5,657 nucleotides of DNA, taken from NCBI GenBank assembly GCA_029856295.1, contig JAHQWS010000167.1:1-5657 (forward strand), given 5' to 3'. The position numbers were made by a program, and so were the translations under genes. Below the pieces are notes generated by a model, which saw only the letters and a program-made list of their open reading frames with translations, was not told the DNA's origin and made no database searches. Every line of letters begins with the position of its first letter. The stretch's first letter is position 1. The stretch is from Promethearchaeia archaeon. GTDB lineage: Archaea; Asgardarchaeota; Lokiarchaeia; Sigyniarchaeales; SOKP01. Shown in pieces: positions 1 to 5,521 of this stretch.

Positions 1-6
1 TTCGGG

Positions 7-534
7 ATGACAATTAAAAATATGAAAAAAATAGAATTTAACGATTGGGGAACATTATTTGCCGATCCAGCTGAGTGGCATTCCAATATAACATCAATAG
101 GGATTTGGACAAAAGAACAAATTCATCCGAAAGAACTCCGTTATCCAGACAATATGGGTAAATTAATACCACTTTCGCTCAATATTTTAGATGAATTAAG
201 TGAATTTGCTAAAAGTGGTACAAAGGAATTATACGTAGATTACTCCAAGTGGAGCGTTACTAAAAAATTGATGCTTGGGACTAGCTTGTATGCCAACAAT
301 TGCATGGCCTTATGTGCCGGATATGCGGGAATAGATAACGCTTTTAATTGGAGGTGGGCCGATGACTACGCGGCGGACAAACCTTTTAACACAGATTTAC
401 TGAATAAAGAAAAAATAACGGGTTACATTGAACACTTAAAAAGATGGAACGGGGGACATCCGTTTATGCAACGTGTATTGAGGGGAAGAAAAATCCAAAA
501 AACTGATCCATTTTACTATTTTTTACAAGATTAA
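7..534 (+). CDS. Unrecognised protein, possibly the C-terminal part of a longer gene
   Basis: I do not recognise a family. The frame is open to the left edge (two sense codons precede the ATG at 7), so this may be the end of a longer protein rather than a complete 175-residue one. No Shine-Dalgarno site is visible before the ATG at 7 (only six bases are in view) or before the in-frame ATG at 22. The product looks soluble. It is rich in aromatic residues (W14, W24, W34, W82, W115, W117, W147; FYYF near the end), with two cysteines close together (C99, C103) in a small-residue stretch around 92-108, and a basic C-terminal part (RVLRGRKIQK, 156-165). There is no signal peptide or clear membrane helix. 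Codon use and composition look like a real gene, and the gene opposite abuts it exactly. It converges on the CrtC-like gene and is not in an operon with it. Confidence 0.7.
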   Translation: MTIKNMKKIEFNDWGTLFADPAEWHSNITSIGIWTKEQIHPKELRYPDNMGKLIPLSLNILDELSEFAKSGTKELYVDYSKWSVTKKLMLGTSLYANNCMALCAGYAGIDNAFNWRWADDYAADKPFNTDLLNKEKITGYIEHLKRWNGGHPFMQRVLRGRKIQKTDPFYYFLQD

Positions 535-1514
535 TTCCTTGTTGAGATTAAATACTCCGAAATACCGTCGCCTTCTTTCCCATCGCATGTAAATATCGCT
601 ACTTGCTCAAAAATTTCGGTTATTCCTATTCGAGACTTAAGAGGCAAATACTTTGAAAAAATTGTGTTTGATTCTAAGGTTCTTTTATTTCCCTTTTTAT
701 CCATCAAAATAAATGTTGAGGAGACGGGTGTCTTTCCATCATCTTTGGTTTTTGTACGAACTTCTACTTTTTCGATAATAACATTATCTTTGCCCTTAGA
801 ATAAATAACACCCGATTGAGGGGATTTTCCTAAGAGATCTGATTTCACAAAATTAATCGTTTCATCCTCAAACTGGGCGGAAACCCAATTCCACCCATCG
901 ATTTGAACCCATTTTCTAATGCCCCAGCTGTGGTCGCGATGACCGAATCCCTTAATATTTTGTGTTTCATATATTTCACCTCTTTTCTTCAACTCCAAAG
1001 TACCCGTTGCGATCATAGGTTGCTCATAATGCTCCTGAGCTGCGATTTTAAGTAGTTCTTCACCGTATTTCTCAATAAGAGTTTTGGGGTCTTCAACCTC
1101 AGCTAAATTGAATACTGGAAACCGTCCCTTAAAAGTAATATCTAAATTAACTTTTTTATCTTCGTATTTAACTCTCCATTCATCCATTGGCTTTATACAA
1201 TAATACTTTAATTTATCATCAAATTCCCAGTTAGTAGGCATTTTTTCAAGTGTGACCTCATTATAATAGCTATTGTCCTTGCCATCGACGATTAAGAGCA
1301 ATAAAAGTCGGGATTTATTTTTGTCCATGTGTAGCGATAATCTAGTAACAAAATATACCTTATTTGGGCGATCAATAAAATTAAAGTACCAACTTTCGTT
1401 ATGGTACCGTGGGAATTTACCTAAATCTTTTTCAAAATCATGCATATATTCGTCCTTTTCGGACATCGAAGTTCTATTCTTAATCAGTTCCTCTAAGTTT
1501 ATATCTTTTGACAT
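531..1514 (-). CDS. CrtC/AttH-like (DUF7065/DUF7064-type) protein
   Basis: Predicted two-domain beta-barrel (lipocalin-like) protein of the group annotated as hydroxyneurosporene synthase/CrtC-like or DUF7064. The diagnostic stretch is GFGHRDHSWGIR, about residues 189-200 of the 327-residue product, preceded by the typical HYEQPMIATGTL segment (about 162-173). The N-terminal half has the charged start and a WYFNF strand (about 42-46). Some family members act on carotenoids (CrtC hydrates 1,2 double bonds), but most are uncharacterised; I infer a role with a hydrophobic ligand and do not call it a carotenoid hydratase. No signal peptide is seen, so it is probably cytoplasmic. An ATG at 1520 is also in frame, but the only SD-like bases (AGAG/GAGTG) directly abut it, while the ATG at 1514 has a workable spacing, so I chose 1514. 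It lies downstream of the thiolase operon on the same strand but is separated by 234 bp and probably has its own promoter. Confidence 0.8.
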   Translation of the reverse strand: MSKDINLEELIKNRTSMSEKDEYMHDFEKDLGKFPRYHNESWYFNFIDRPNKVYFVTRLSLHMDKNKSRLLLLLIVDGKDNSYYNEVTLEKMPTNWEFDDKLKYYCIKPMDEWRVKYEDKKVNLDITFKGRFPVFNLAEVEDPKTLIEKYGEELLKIAAQEHYEQPMIATGTLELKKRGEIYETQNIKGFGHRDHSWGIRKWVQIDGWNWVSAQFEDETINFVKSDLLGKSPQSGVIYSKGKDNVIIEKVEVRTKTKDDGKTPVSSTFILMDKKGNKRTLESNTIFSKYLPLKSRIGITEIFEQVAIFTCDGKEGDGISEYLISTRN

Positions 1515-1562
1515 TATCATTCACTCTAAAAATAAAATAATTTTCTTTTAACAATTTTAATA

Positions 1563-1607
1563 ATAACTATTTTTATTTTATATAGATAACTATTTTTATT
1601 TTTATAG
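1563..1607. repeat. Tandem AT-rich repeat, two copies of about 23 bp
   Basis: The 17-mer ataactatttttatttt occurs at 1563-1579 and again at 1586-1602. Each copy is followed by a similar atatag/tatag tail, so the unit is about 22-23 bp, or roughly two helical turns. It lies upstream of the CrtC-like gene on the minus strand. It could be paired regulator sites or a simple low-complexity duplication; the sequence cannot decide. Confidence 0.6.
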
Positions 1608-1610
1608 TTA
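1587..1610. promoter_or_regulatory. Inverted repeat TAACTAT-N10-ATAGTTA, possible operator
   Basis: Perfect 7-bp arms at 1587-1593 and 1604-1610 enclose a T-rich 10-nt spacer. The left arm is part of the second tandem repeat copy. The element sits about 75-95 bp upstream of the CrtC-like gene start. It shares the ACTAT...ATAGT half-sites with the inverted repeat upstream of the thiolase operon (5181-5197). Operator function is inferred, and AT-rich DNA makes such repeats more likely by chance. Confidence 0.3.
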
Positions 1611-1707
1611 GTAATCTTAATACACCTAGGAATGTGTTTGTTCCACCACCCAAAATTTTTTAGGCATTTTAAAAATAAGGTTGCTATATTTAGGAAAAAA
1701 AAACAAT

Positions 1708-1736
1708 AAAAAAAAAGTATAATATTAGAAATTATA
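1708..1736 (-). terminator. Weak candidate intrinsic terminator of the thiolase operon
   Basis: Reading the minus strand after the operon's last stop codon (1749), TATAAT (1736-1731) can pair with ATTATA (1723-1718) across a 7-nt loop. One C and nine consecutive T (1716-1708) follow. A second run of nine T lies at 1703-1695. Position and T-tract fit a terminator, but the stem is six A-T pairs only, so it would be weak and read-through to the CrtC-like gene is possible. Confidence 0.35.
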
Positions 1737-1748
1737 TTGTTTTTAGTA

Positions 1749-2267
1749 CTATTTAACGTCTTTTGCGTCATCTTCAATAGGATCATAGTATTCTATATCC
1801 ATTAATCCCCCAGTAGCAGTCTCACTCCAGTGTGCCTTAATCGGCATTCCAATATAGGTGTCTTTAACATTGACGCCCGGAGCTAATTCTGCTATAGAAC
1901 ACGTATCGGCACCATCATGTTGAACTAAAACCATAGGTTTCTCTTCAACTTCTCCCGTTTCCGCATTCTTAAGATATGCAATGGCATAAGTGGCAACTCG
2001 GGCAGTATCTCTAATATCCACCCATCTATCTGGTTTAACTAGACATTGACCACATACTAGTCTGGGAGGAAAAAATACTCTATTACATCCAGAACATTGA
2101 TTTGCAATAAGCTTCTTCTCTTTTAATTTCTCTAACATTGGTTGATGATGTGCAATATTAAATTTAAATTTATAACTGGATAAATACCAACTTCCAGGCA
2201 TAGTACGGGTTCTTACATATTCCTTCTTAATATAATCTAAAGATTTTCTTTGGGTTAATTTTGACAT
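1749..2267 (-). CDS. DUF35 Zn-ribbon/OB-fold protein, thiolase partner (copy 2)
   Basis: Small accessory protein (172 residues) of the Zn-ribbon-plus-OB-fold family that binds thiolase-fold enzymes; members include BbsA, ChsH2 and the archaeal DUF35 protein that bridges thiolase and HMG-CoA synthase. Domains in order: a basic/aromatic N-terminal helical region (1-50), longer than in the sister copy; a rubredoxin-like Zn ribbon with C58-x2-C61 and C72-x2-C75 around FFPPR; then an OB-fold (about 80-150) ending in the family-typical HWSETATGGLMDIEYYDP. An ATG at 2282 is in frame, but it overlaps the GGAGG ribosome binding site (2280-2276); the ATG at 2267 sits 8 nt after that site and gives the expected MSKL start. 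It is the last gene of the operon, 5 nt after thiolase 2, and is probably translationally coupled to it. Partner choice (thiolase 2) is inferred from adjacency. Confidence 0.92.
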   Translation of the reverse strand: MSKLTQRKSLDYIKKEYVRTRTMPGSWYLSSYKFKFNIAHHQPMLEKLKEKKLIANQCSGCNRVFFPPRLVCGQCLVKPDRWVDIRDTARVATYAIAYLKNAETGEVEEKPMVLVQHDGADTCSIAELAPGVNVKDTYIGMPIKAHWSETATGGLMDIEYYDPIEDDAKDVK

Positions 2268-2272
2268 TTTTT

Positions 2273-3520
2273 TTACCTCCATTTACGTTTTTGTTCATCT
2301 GACATAACCATAAGAGTACAAAGATTTAAACTTCCACCCCAACCATGCCCTATGGATGTATGAACTGTTTTAGGTACTTGATTATCTGCTTTTCCCATTA
2401 TTTGTAATGCAGCCACAGCAGGTCTTTCCATCGCAGATGCACCAATAGCATTGGTAGAATTGACACCACCTGAACAATTGACTGGTAAATCACCATCTAA
2501 AGCAGTTGTACCATTTTTATACATTTCTGGTGCTGTTGTCTCTTCAAATAATCCTAATTTCTCCAGCCACATGAGTTCTTGATTTGGGAAAGGGGCGTAT
2601 ACCTCAGCATAGTCAATTTCTTTACGGGGGAACGAAATTCCTGCCTGAGAATAAGCCAACTCAGAAGATCTCATAGCACCTATTTGGGCTGAAGGATCAG
2701 TTTGCGCTGAGCCGCTTCCATCATATCCAAGGACAGCAGATTCATTTGCAACACTTGCCACACCATTAACATAAACAGGGATATCACACATGTCTTTTGC
2801 TTTCTCTTCTGTTGTAAACAACATTGCACAAGCTCCATCCGATGCCGGACAAAGCATACCATAGCGTAAAGGATATTGCACATATGGCGTGTCTAAAACC
2901 TCTTCAATTGTGAGATCAGGCATTTTTAAATGAGCCCACCAATTCTTGGCAGCATTTCTTCTATTATGTACAACAACTCGAGCTAGATCCTCTTCAGTTA
3001 TTCTTGCTTTGCTCATATAATTTGTTGCTTGATAAGCTGCTACTCCAATTGCTGCCCCGGCACTTAATATGCGTGAAAGTGAATCATAATCTATTCCTAA
3101 TGTATTAAGAATCGATATTTCTCCATATGCAGTGCTTGCAAGCCCCACGCTGGTATCTCCTTGAGATTGTTGCTCATACGCAATTGCTAAAACTGTATCG
3201 ATGCCTGGTAAACCCGCTGTGACATGATAGTACCCTGCGATAGCGACCGAACCACCCGTAGTCCCTCCAGTAGTTACACGCATTAATGGTTTATTTCTTG
3301 CACCCATCCAATCAGTGCTCCACAATTCAGGCATATTCGCACCCTCAAACGCAGGCATGTTTCCGGTTACAAACGCATCTATATCTTTTAACCCTAGGCT
3401 TGGAACTTTCTTTAGACAATTTATAATTGCCTCATTTACTAATTCCGGCATGTTTACATCAGATCTTTTTGAAGAATGCTCACTAAAACCAGCCGAAACT
3501 ATAGCTACTTGTCTACCCAT
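2273..3520 (-). CDS. Thiolase-like protein 2 (SCP2/Ltp type) lacking the nucleophilic Cys
   Basis: A 415-residue thiolase-fold protein of the non-classical, DUF35-associated group. It starts with the usual first strand (MGRQVAIVSAGFSEH), has the helix-associated HNRRNAAKN segment (185-193), DYAEVYAPF (303-311), LPVNCSGGVNS (345-355) and a Gly-rich C-terminus SIGHGWGG (389-396). By alignment with the CxSGG motif of thiolases, the nucleophile position is Gly86 in TTGGTTGGS (83-91). The GHP histidine is Asn357 (NAIGAS), and the second-cysteine position is Ser389. Condensation through an acyl-cysteine is therefore unlikely at this site; a retro-aldolase activity like Ltp2, or a structural subunit, fits better. 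A cytoplasmic CoA-ester enzyme is inferred. The ATG at 3520 is preferred over the one at 3544: it leaves a 1-nt gap after thiolase 1 and follows GGAGG (3537-3533), although at a long 12-nt spacing. Confidence 0.9.
   Translation of the reverse strand: MGRQVAIVSAGFSEHSSKRSDVNMPELVNEAIINCLKKVPSLGLKDIDAFVTGNMPAFEGANMPELWSTDWMGARNKPLMRVTTGGTTGGSVAIAGYYHVTAGLPGIDTVLAIAYEQQSQGDTSVGLASTAYGEISILNTLGIDYDSLSRILSAGAAIGVAAYQATNYMSKARITEEDLARVVVHNRRNAAKNWWAHLKMPDLTIEEVLDTPYVQYPLRYGMLCPASDGACAMLFTTEEKAKDMCDIPVYVNGVASVANESAVLGYDGSGSAQTDPSAQIGAMRSSELAYSQAGISFPRKEIDYAEVYAPFPNQELMWLEKLGLFEETTAPEMYKNGTTALDGDLPVNCSGGVNSTNAIGASAMERPAVAALQIMGKADNQVPKTVHTSIGHGWGGSLNLCTLMVMSDEQKRKWR
2276..2280 (-). promoter_or_regulatory. 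Ribosome binding site embedded in the thiolase 2 C-terminus
   Basis: GGAGG lies within the last two sense codons of thiolase 2 (TGG AGG, Trp-Arg), just before its TAA stop, and is 8 nt from the ATG at 2267. It decides the start of the second DUF35 gene against the ATG at 2282 and implies coupled translation of the pair. Confidence 0.85.
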
Positions 3521-3521
3521 T

Positions 3522-4664
3522 TTAATCACTTCCCTCCAATGCAAATAATATATTATTCTGGGCGCACATTCCTATTTGCCCCGAAGCAATTGCTTTTTTT
3601 GCTCCCTTAACTTGATACCCATTCGCTTCACCTCGAAGTTGTTTTGCCGCTTCAATAATTCTAATTAATCCCGTTGCACAGGGCGGATTTCCTCCCAAAG
3701 CTCCTCCAGAAGGATTAATTGCTAAATCACCATTAATTTCAGAATTCAGATTCGCAGCTTTTCCTTTGTCAGCTAATCCGAGTGCTTCCGCTAAAATTAA
3801 TTCCTCATGAGCATAAGCTTCAAACAATTCAGCTACATCAATTTCATTTTTTGGGTCTTTTATTCCTGCAGCATTAAATGCTGTTTTTCCCGCAATTTCC
3901 ATTGATTTACTTATTGATAAATCTCTCTCTCCAAGATAATATGCTTCCTGACTATAACCTACCCCTGTAATCCAAACAGGATTATCCGTTATTTTTAAAG
4001 CTTGTCTTTCAGGGGCCAATAAAAGTGCGGCTACACTATCACAGGGTTGAGCAACCATTAACTCAGTTACAGGATCAGAATAAATTTCAGAGTTTAATAC
4101 ATCTTCCACGGTTAAATTAGCGTTTTGGGCCTCTGCTAATGCCAAGGGATTTTTTGTCGCGTTTTTTCTATTTTTTACGGCTACCCTTGCAATCTCTTCT
4201 TTGCTTACTCCAAACTTCTCCATATATGCTCTCATTTGAAATCCTCCTGCTGTTATATCATTCACATAGCCTAGCGGTCTTTCCCAAGTGGGATCCGTCT
4301 CGTACAATCGAGCAGAATGATATGGATAGCATGAGGGCATACTACCACTCCATATCACGGCTAATTTATGATTACCTGATAAAATTCTCATTAATCCATA
4401 TAGAACTGCATGAGCTCCATCCATTTCACACTTACTTTCATCTACTAAATAACCACCCCCTACCTCAACTGTAAATAAGTTACTTATGGTCCTGCCGTCA
4501 TAGTAATCATTCGTACATGATATAACCGTAGTGATATCCTTTTTCTTTAAACCTGCCTTATCAAGTGCGCCCCTGACTGCTTCAAAAATCATTTCATATC
4601 TGCCATAATTGGCGTCTGAATACATTTTAACTTGATTAAATCCAACAATTCCTACTTTTTCCAC
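3522..4664 (-). CDS. Thiolase-like protein 1 (SCP2/Ltp type) with a retained Cys
   Basis: A 380-residue thiolase-fold protein, probably acting on a CoA thioester in the cytoplasm. Visible landmarks are the first strand MEKVGIVGFNQVKMYSD, C79 in KCEMDGAHA (78-86) aligning with the nucleophilic CxSGG cysteine, VKNRKNATKNP (163-173), the EIDVAELFEAYAHEEL helix start (274-289), NPSGGALGGNPPCATG (317-332) and GQIGMCAQNN near the C-terminus (362-371). The catalytic GHP histidine of classical thiolases is Asn326, a replacement I recall as common among DUF35-associated members, with an extra Cys329 next to it and Cys367 near the second-cysteine region. Thiolytic cleavage or condensation is thus plausible but not of the textbook Cys-His-Cys kind. 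The start codon is GTG, with GAGGTGA (4677-4671) 6 nt upstream and overlapping the previous gene's stop; the gap to that gene is 11 nt. The substrate is unknown; BbsB-like thiolysis of a branched or aromatic 3-oxoacyl-CoA is one possibility. Confidence 0.9.
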   Translation of the reverse strand: MEKVGIVGFNQVKMYSDANYGRYEMIFEAVRGALDKAGLKKKDITTVISCTNDYYDGRTISNLFTVEVGGGYLVDESKCEMDGAHAVLYGLMRILSGNHKLAVIWSGSMPSCYPYHSARLYETDPTWERPLGYVNDITAGGFQMRAYMEKFGVSKEEIARVAVKNRKNATKNPLALAEAQNANLTVEDVLNSEIYSDPVTELMVAQPCDSVAALLLAPERQALKITDNPVWITGVGYSQEAYYLGERDLSISKSMEIAGKTAFNAAGIKDPKNEIDVAELFEAYAHEELILAEALGLADKGKAANLNSEINGDLAINPSGGALGGNPPCATGLIRIIEAAKQLRGEANGYQVKGAKKAIASGQIGMCAQNNILFALEGSD

Positions 4665-4670
4665 TTTTTA

Positions 4671-4677
4671 TCACCTC
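4671..4677 (-). promoter_or_regulatory. Ribosome binding site deciding the GTG start of thiolase 1
   Basis: GAGGTGA lies 6 nt before the GTG at 4664 and shares bases with the TGA stop of the upstream DUF35 gene. No in-frame ATG offers a better family start, so GTG is accepted. Confidence 0.8.
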
Positions 4678-5137
4678 ATACCTTCACAAATCCATTTATA
4701 TCAGATGGGGCTCCAGTTGTTTTTTCGCTCCAATCAACTTTAACCTTCATCCCAATCTTAATTTCGTCAGGTGTTATATTCAAGAGTCTATTTACAATTG
4801 CTGTATTGCTACCATCAATTTGAACCATAGCTATAAGTTGAGGATCTTTAACCTTTCTAGTTCTTCTATCAGTAACTTTATAAGGTGTTATCGTATAATT
4901 TTGCAGCGTTCCAGACTCCGGTAAATCTACCCAGTTTTGATCAAGCGGGAGGTTTTCATTACATTTTCCGCACACGCTACGGGGCGGGCAAAACACATCA
5001 CCGCATTTAGAGCATTTATTGCCAACGATTTTCTTTTGTTCTAAGCCATCATAGAATTTATCCATGTATTTTCCAACCCAGAAATTAAAATCTGCACGTA
5101 CAAGCCCTTTATTTGATACTATTACTTTTTCGGTCAT
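4676..5137 (-). CDS. DUF35 Zn-ribbon/OB-fold protein, thiolase partner (copy 1)
   Basis: First gene of the operon, 153 residues, same family as the last gene. After an aromatic N-terminal helix (FNFWVGKYMDKFYDGL, 17-32) comes the Zn ribbon with C42-x2-C45 and C56-x2-C59 around FCPPR, plus an extra C50. The OB-fold then runs from about 68 to 140 and ends in DWSEKTTGAPSDI. Family members bind a thiolase dimer and help form the acyl-CoA site or channel; I infer that this one serves thiolase 1, which follows after 11 nt. The two DUF35 copies share a pattern through the ribbon (KK, N, CSxC, VF, PPR, VCGxC) but differ elsewhere, so they are paralogues and not a recent duplication. The ATG at 5137 is the only reasonable start because an in-frame TGA lies 6 nt upstream. 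Its ribosome binding site is poor, unlike those of the three downstream genes. Confidence 0.92.
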   Translation of the reverse strand: MTEKVIVSNKGLVRADFNFWVGKYMDKFYDGLEQKKIVGNKCSKCGDVFCPPRSVCGKCNENLPLDQNWVDLPESGTLQNYTITPYKVTDRRTRKVKDPQLIAMVQIDGSNTAIVNRLLNITPDEIKIGMKVKVDWSEKTTGAPSDINGFVKV

Positions 5138-5180
5138 TTTGATTCACAATTTTTTATTTTATTTTTGATTAATTTATACT

Positions 5181-5197
5181 TACTATTTTTGATAGTA
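5181..5197. promoter_or_regulatory. Inverted repeat TACTAT-N5-ATAGTA, possible operator of the thiolase operon
   Basis: Perfect 6-bp arms at 5181-5186 and 5192-5197 lie about 45-60 bp upstream of the first operon gene, immediately upstream of a possible minus-strand -10 sequence (TATAAA, 5178-5173). Position and symmetry fit a dimeric regulator site. A related inverted repeat precedes the CrtC-like gene (1587-1610). Function is inferred. Confidence 0.35.
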
Positions 5198-5220
5198 TTA
5201 TTTGTAATAATATTAATAGA

Positions 5221-5277
5221 TCTTGGTGACTAATATAAATTACAGATTCTTAACTAATCAGTTATAATTCATCAAGA
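5221..5277. repeat. Spaced inverted repeat TCTTGGTGA / TCATCAAGA with a nested small palindrome
   Basis: The arms 5221-5229 and 5269-5277 pair over nine positions (one G-T wobble) around 39 nt. Inside lies TAACT-AATC-AGTTA (5251-5264), a perfect 5-bp inverted repeat. The element could be a folded transcript segment or paired operator half-sites between the two divergent units. Confidence 0.35.
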
Positions 5278-5297
5278 GACCATAAATAACGAAAAAG

Positions 5298-5316
5298 TAT
5301 AATATTCCGGTATTAT
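5298..5316 (+). promoter_or_regulatory. Candidate -10 box overlapped by the inverted repeat ATAATA-N6-TATTAT
   Basis: TATAAT at 5298-5303 matches the consensus -10 sequence on the plus strand and would drive the gene at 5554 with a leader of roughly 245 nt. No good -35 box is seen 16-18 bp upstream. Perfect 6-bp arms (5299-5304 and 5311-5316) cover the box, which would suit repression. The hexamer is common by chance in DNA this AT-rich. Confidence 0.3.
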
Positions 5317-5356
5317 TTTTGTTAAAATAGGAAAAGAAGTAAAGGAGAATTATAGA

Positions 5357-5521
5357 ATAAAAAAATTACTATTAAAAAAGAAGATAAACTTACATATTTT
5401 TCATATTATCTCAATATTACTCCTATTATCTTCTACATCATATACCTATATTTTCGAGAAACACATCCCGATAATTCTCTTCTTTAAATATCTTCAATAT
5501 TTCTTAATATTTGTAGTATAA
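5357..5521 (+). pseudogene. Possible small hydrophobic-peptide ORF without a normal start codon
   Basis: The frame ending at the TAA at 5519-5521 is open from 5303 but contains no ATG, GTG or TTG. A strong SD-like AAAGGAG (5341-5347) lies 9 nt before an ATA codon at 5357, which is followed by KKLLLKKK and a hydrophobic stretch (HIFHIISILLLLSSTS), then PIILFFKYLQYFLIFVV to the stop. The product would be about 54 residues, basic at the start and membrane-like. It may be a gene with its start mutated from ATG to ATA, a rare ATA start, or a chance reading of AT-rich DNA, which tends to encode Ile, Leu, Phe and Lys. Confidence 0.2.

Noticed and set aside
531..1514. Naming the CrtC-like gene as carotenoid 1,2-hydratase (crtC)
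   Set aside because: Only the broad family motif is visible; no carotenoid genes are nearby and most family members are uncharacterised.
1273..1551. Plus-strand open frame of 92 codons
   Set aside because: It lies opposite the CrtC-like gene, has no family features, and reads as a shadow of that gene's codons.
1628..1660. Minus-strand GGGTGGTGGAACA, resembling the T-box antiterminator motif upstream of the CrtC-like gene
   Set aside because: The T-box core needs TGGNACCGCG. Here TGGAACAAACAC follows, and there is no specifier stem or nearby strong terminator.
1526..1786. Minus-strand open frame of 86 codons across the gap after the operon
   Set aside because: It overlaps the end of the second DUF35 gene out of frame, is low-complexity Lys/Ile/Phe-rich, and has no ribosome binding site.
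4139..4474. Plus-strand open frame of 111 codons opposite thiolase 1
   Set aside because: It is a Leu/Ser/His-rich antisense shadow of a well-conserved gene.
1749..5137. Assigning the operon to anaerobic toluene degradation (bbsAB)
   Set aside because: The rest of the benzylsuccinate pathway is not in the window, and two thiolase/DUF35 pairs do not match the single bbsAB pair.
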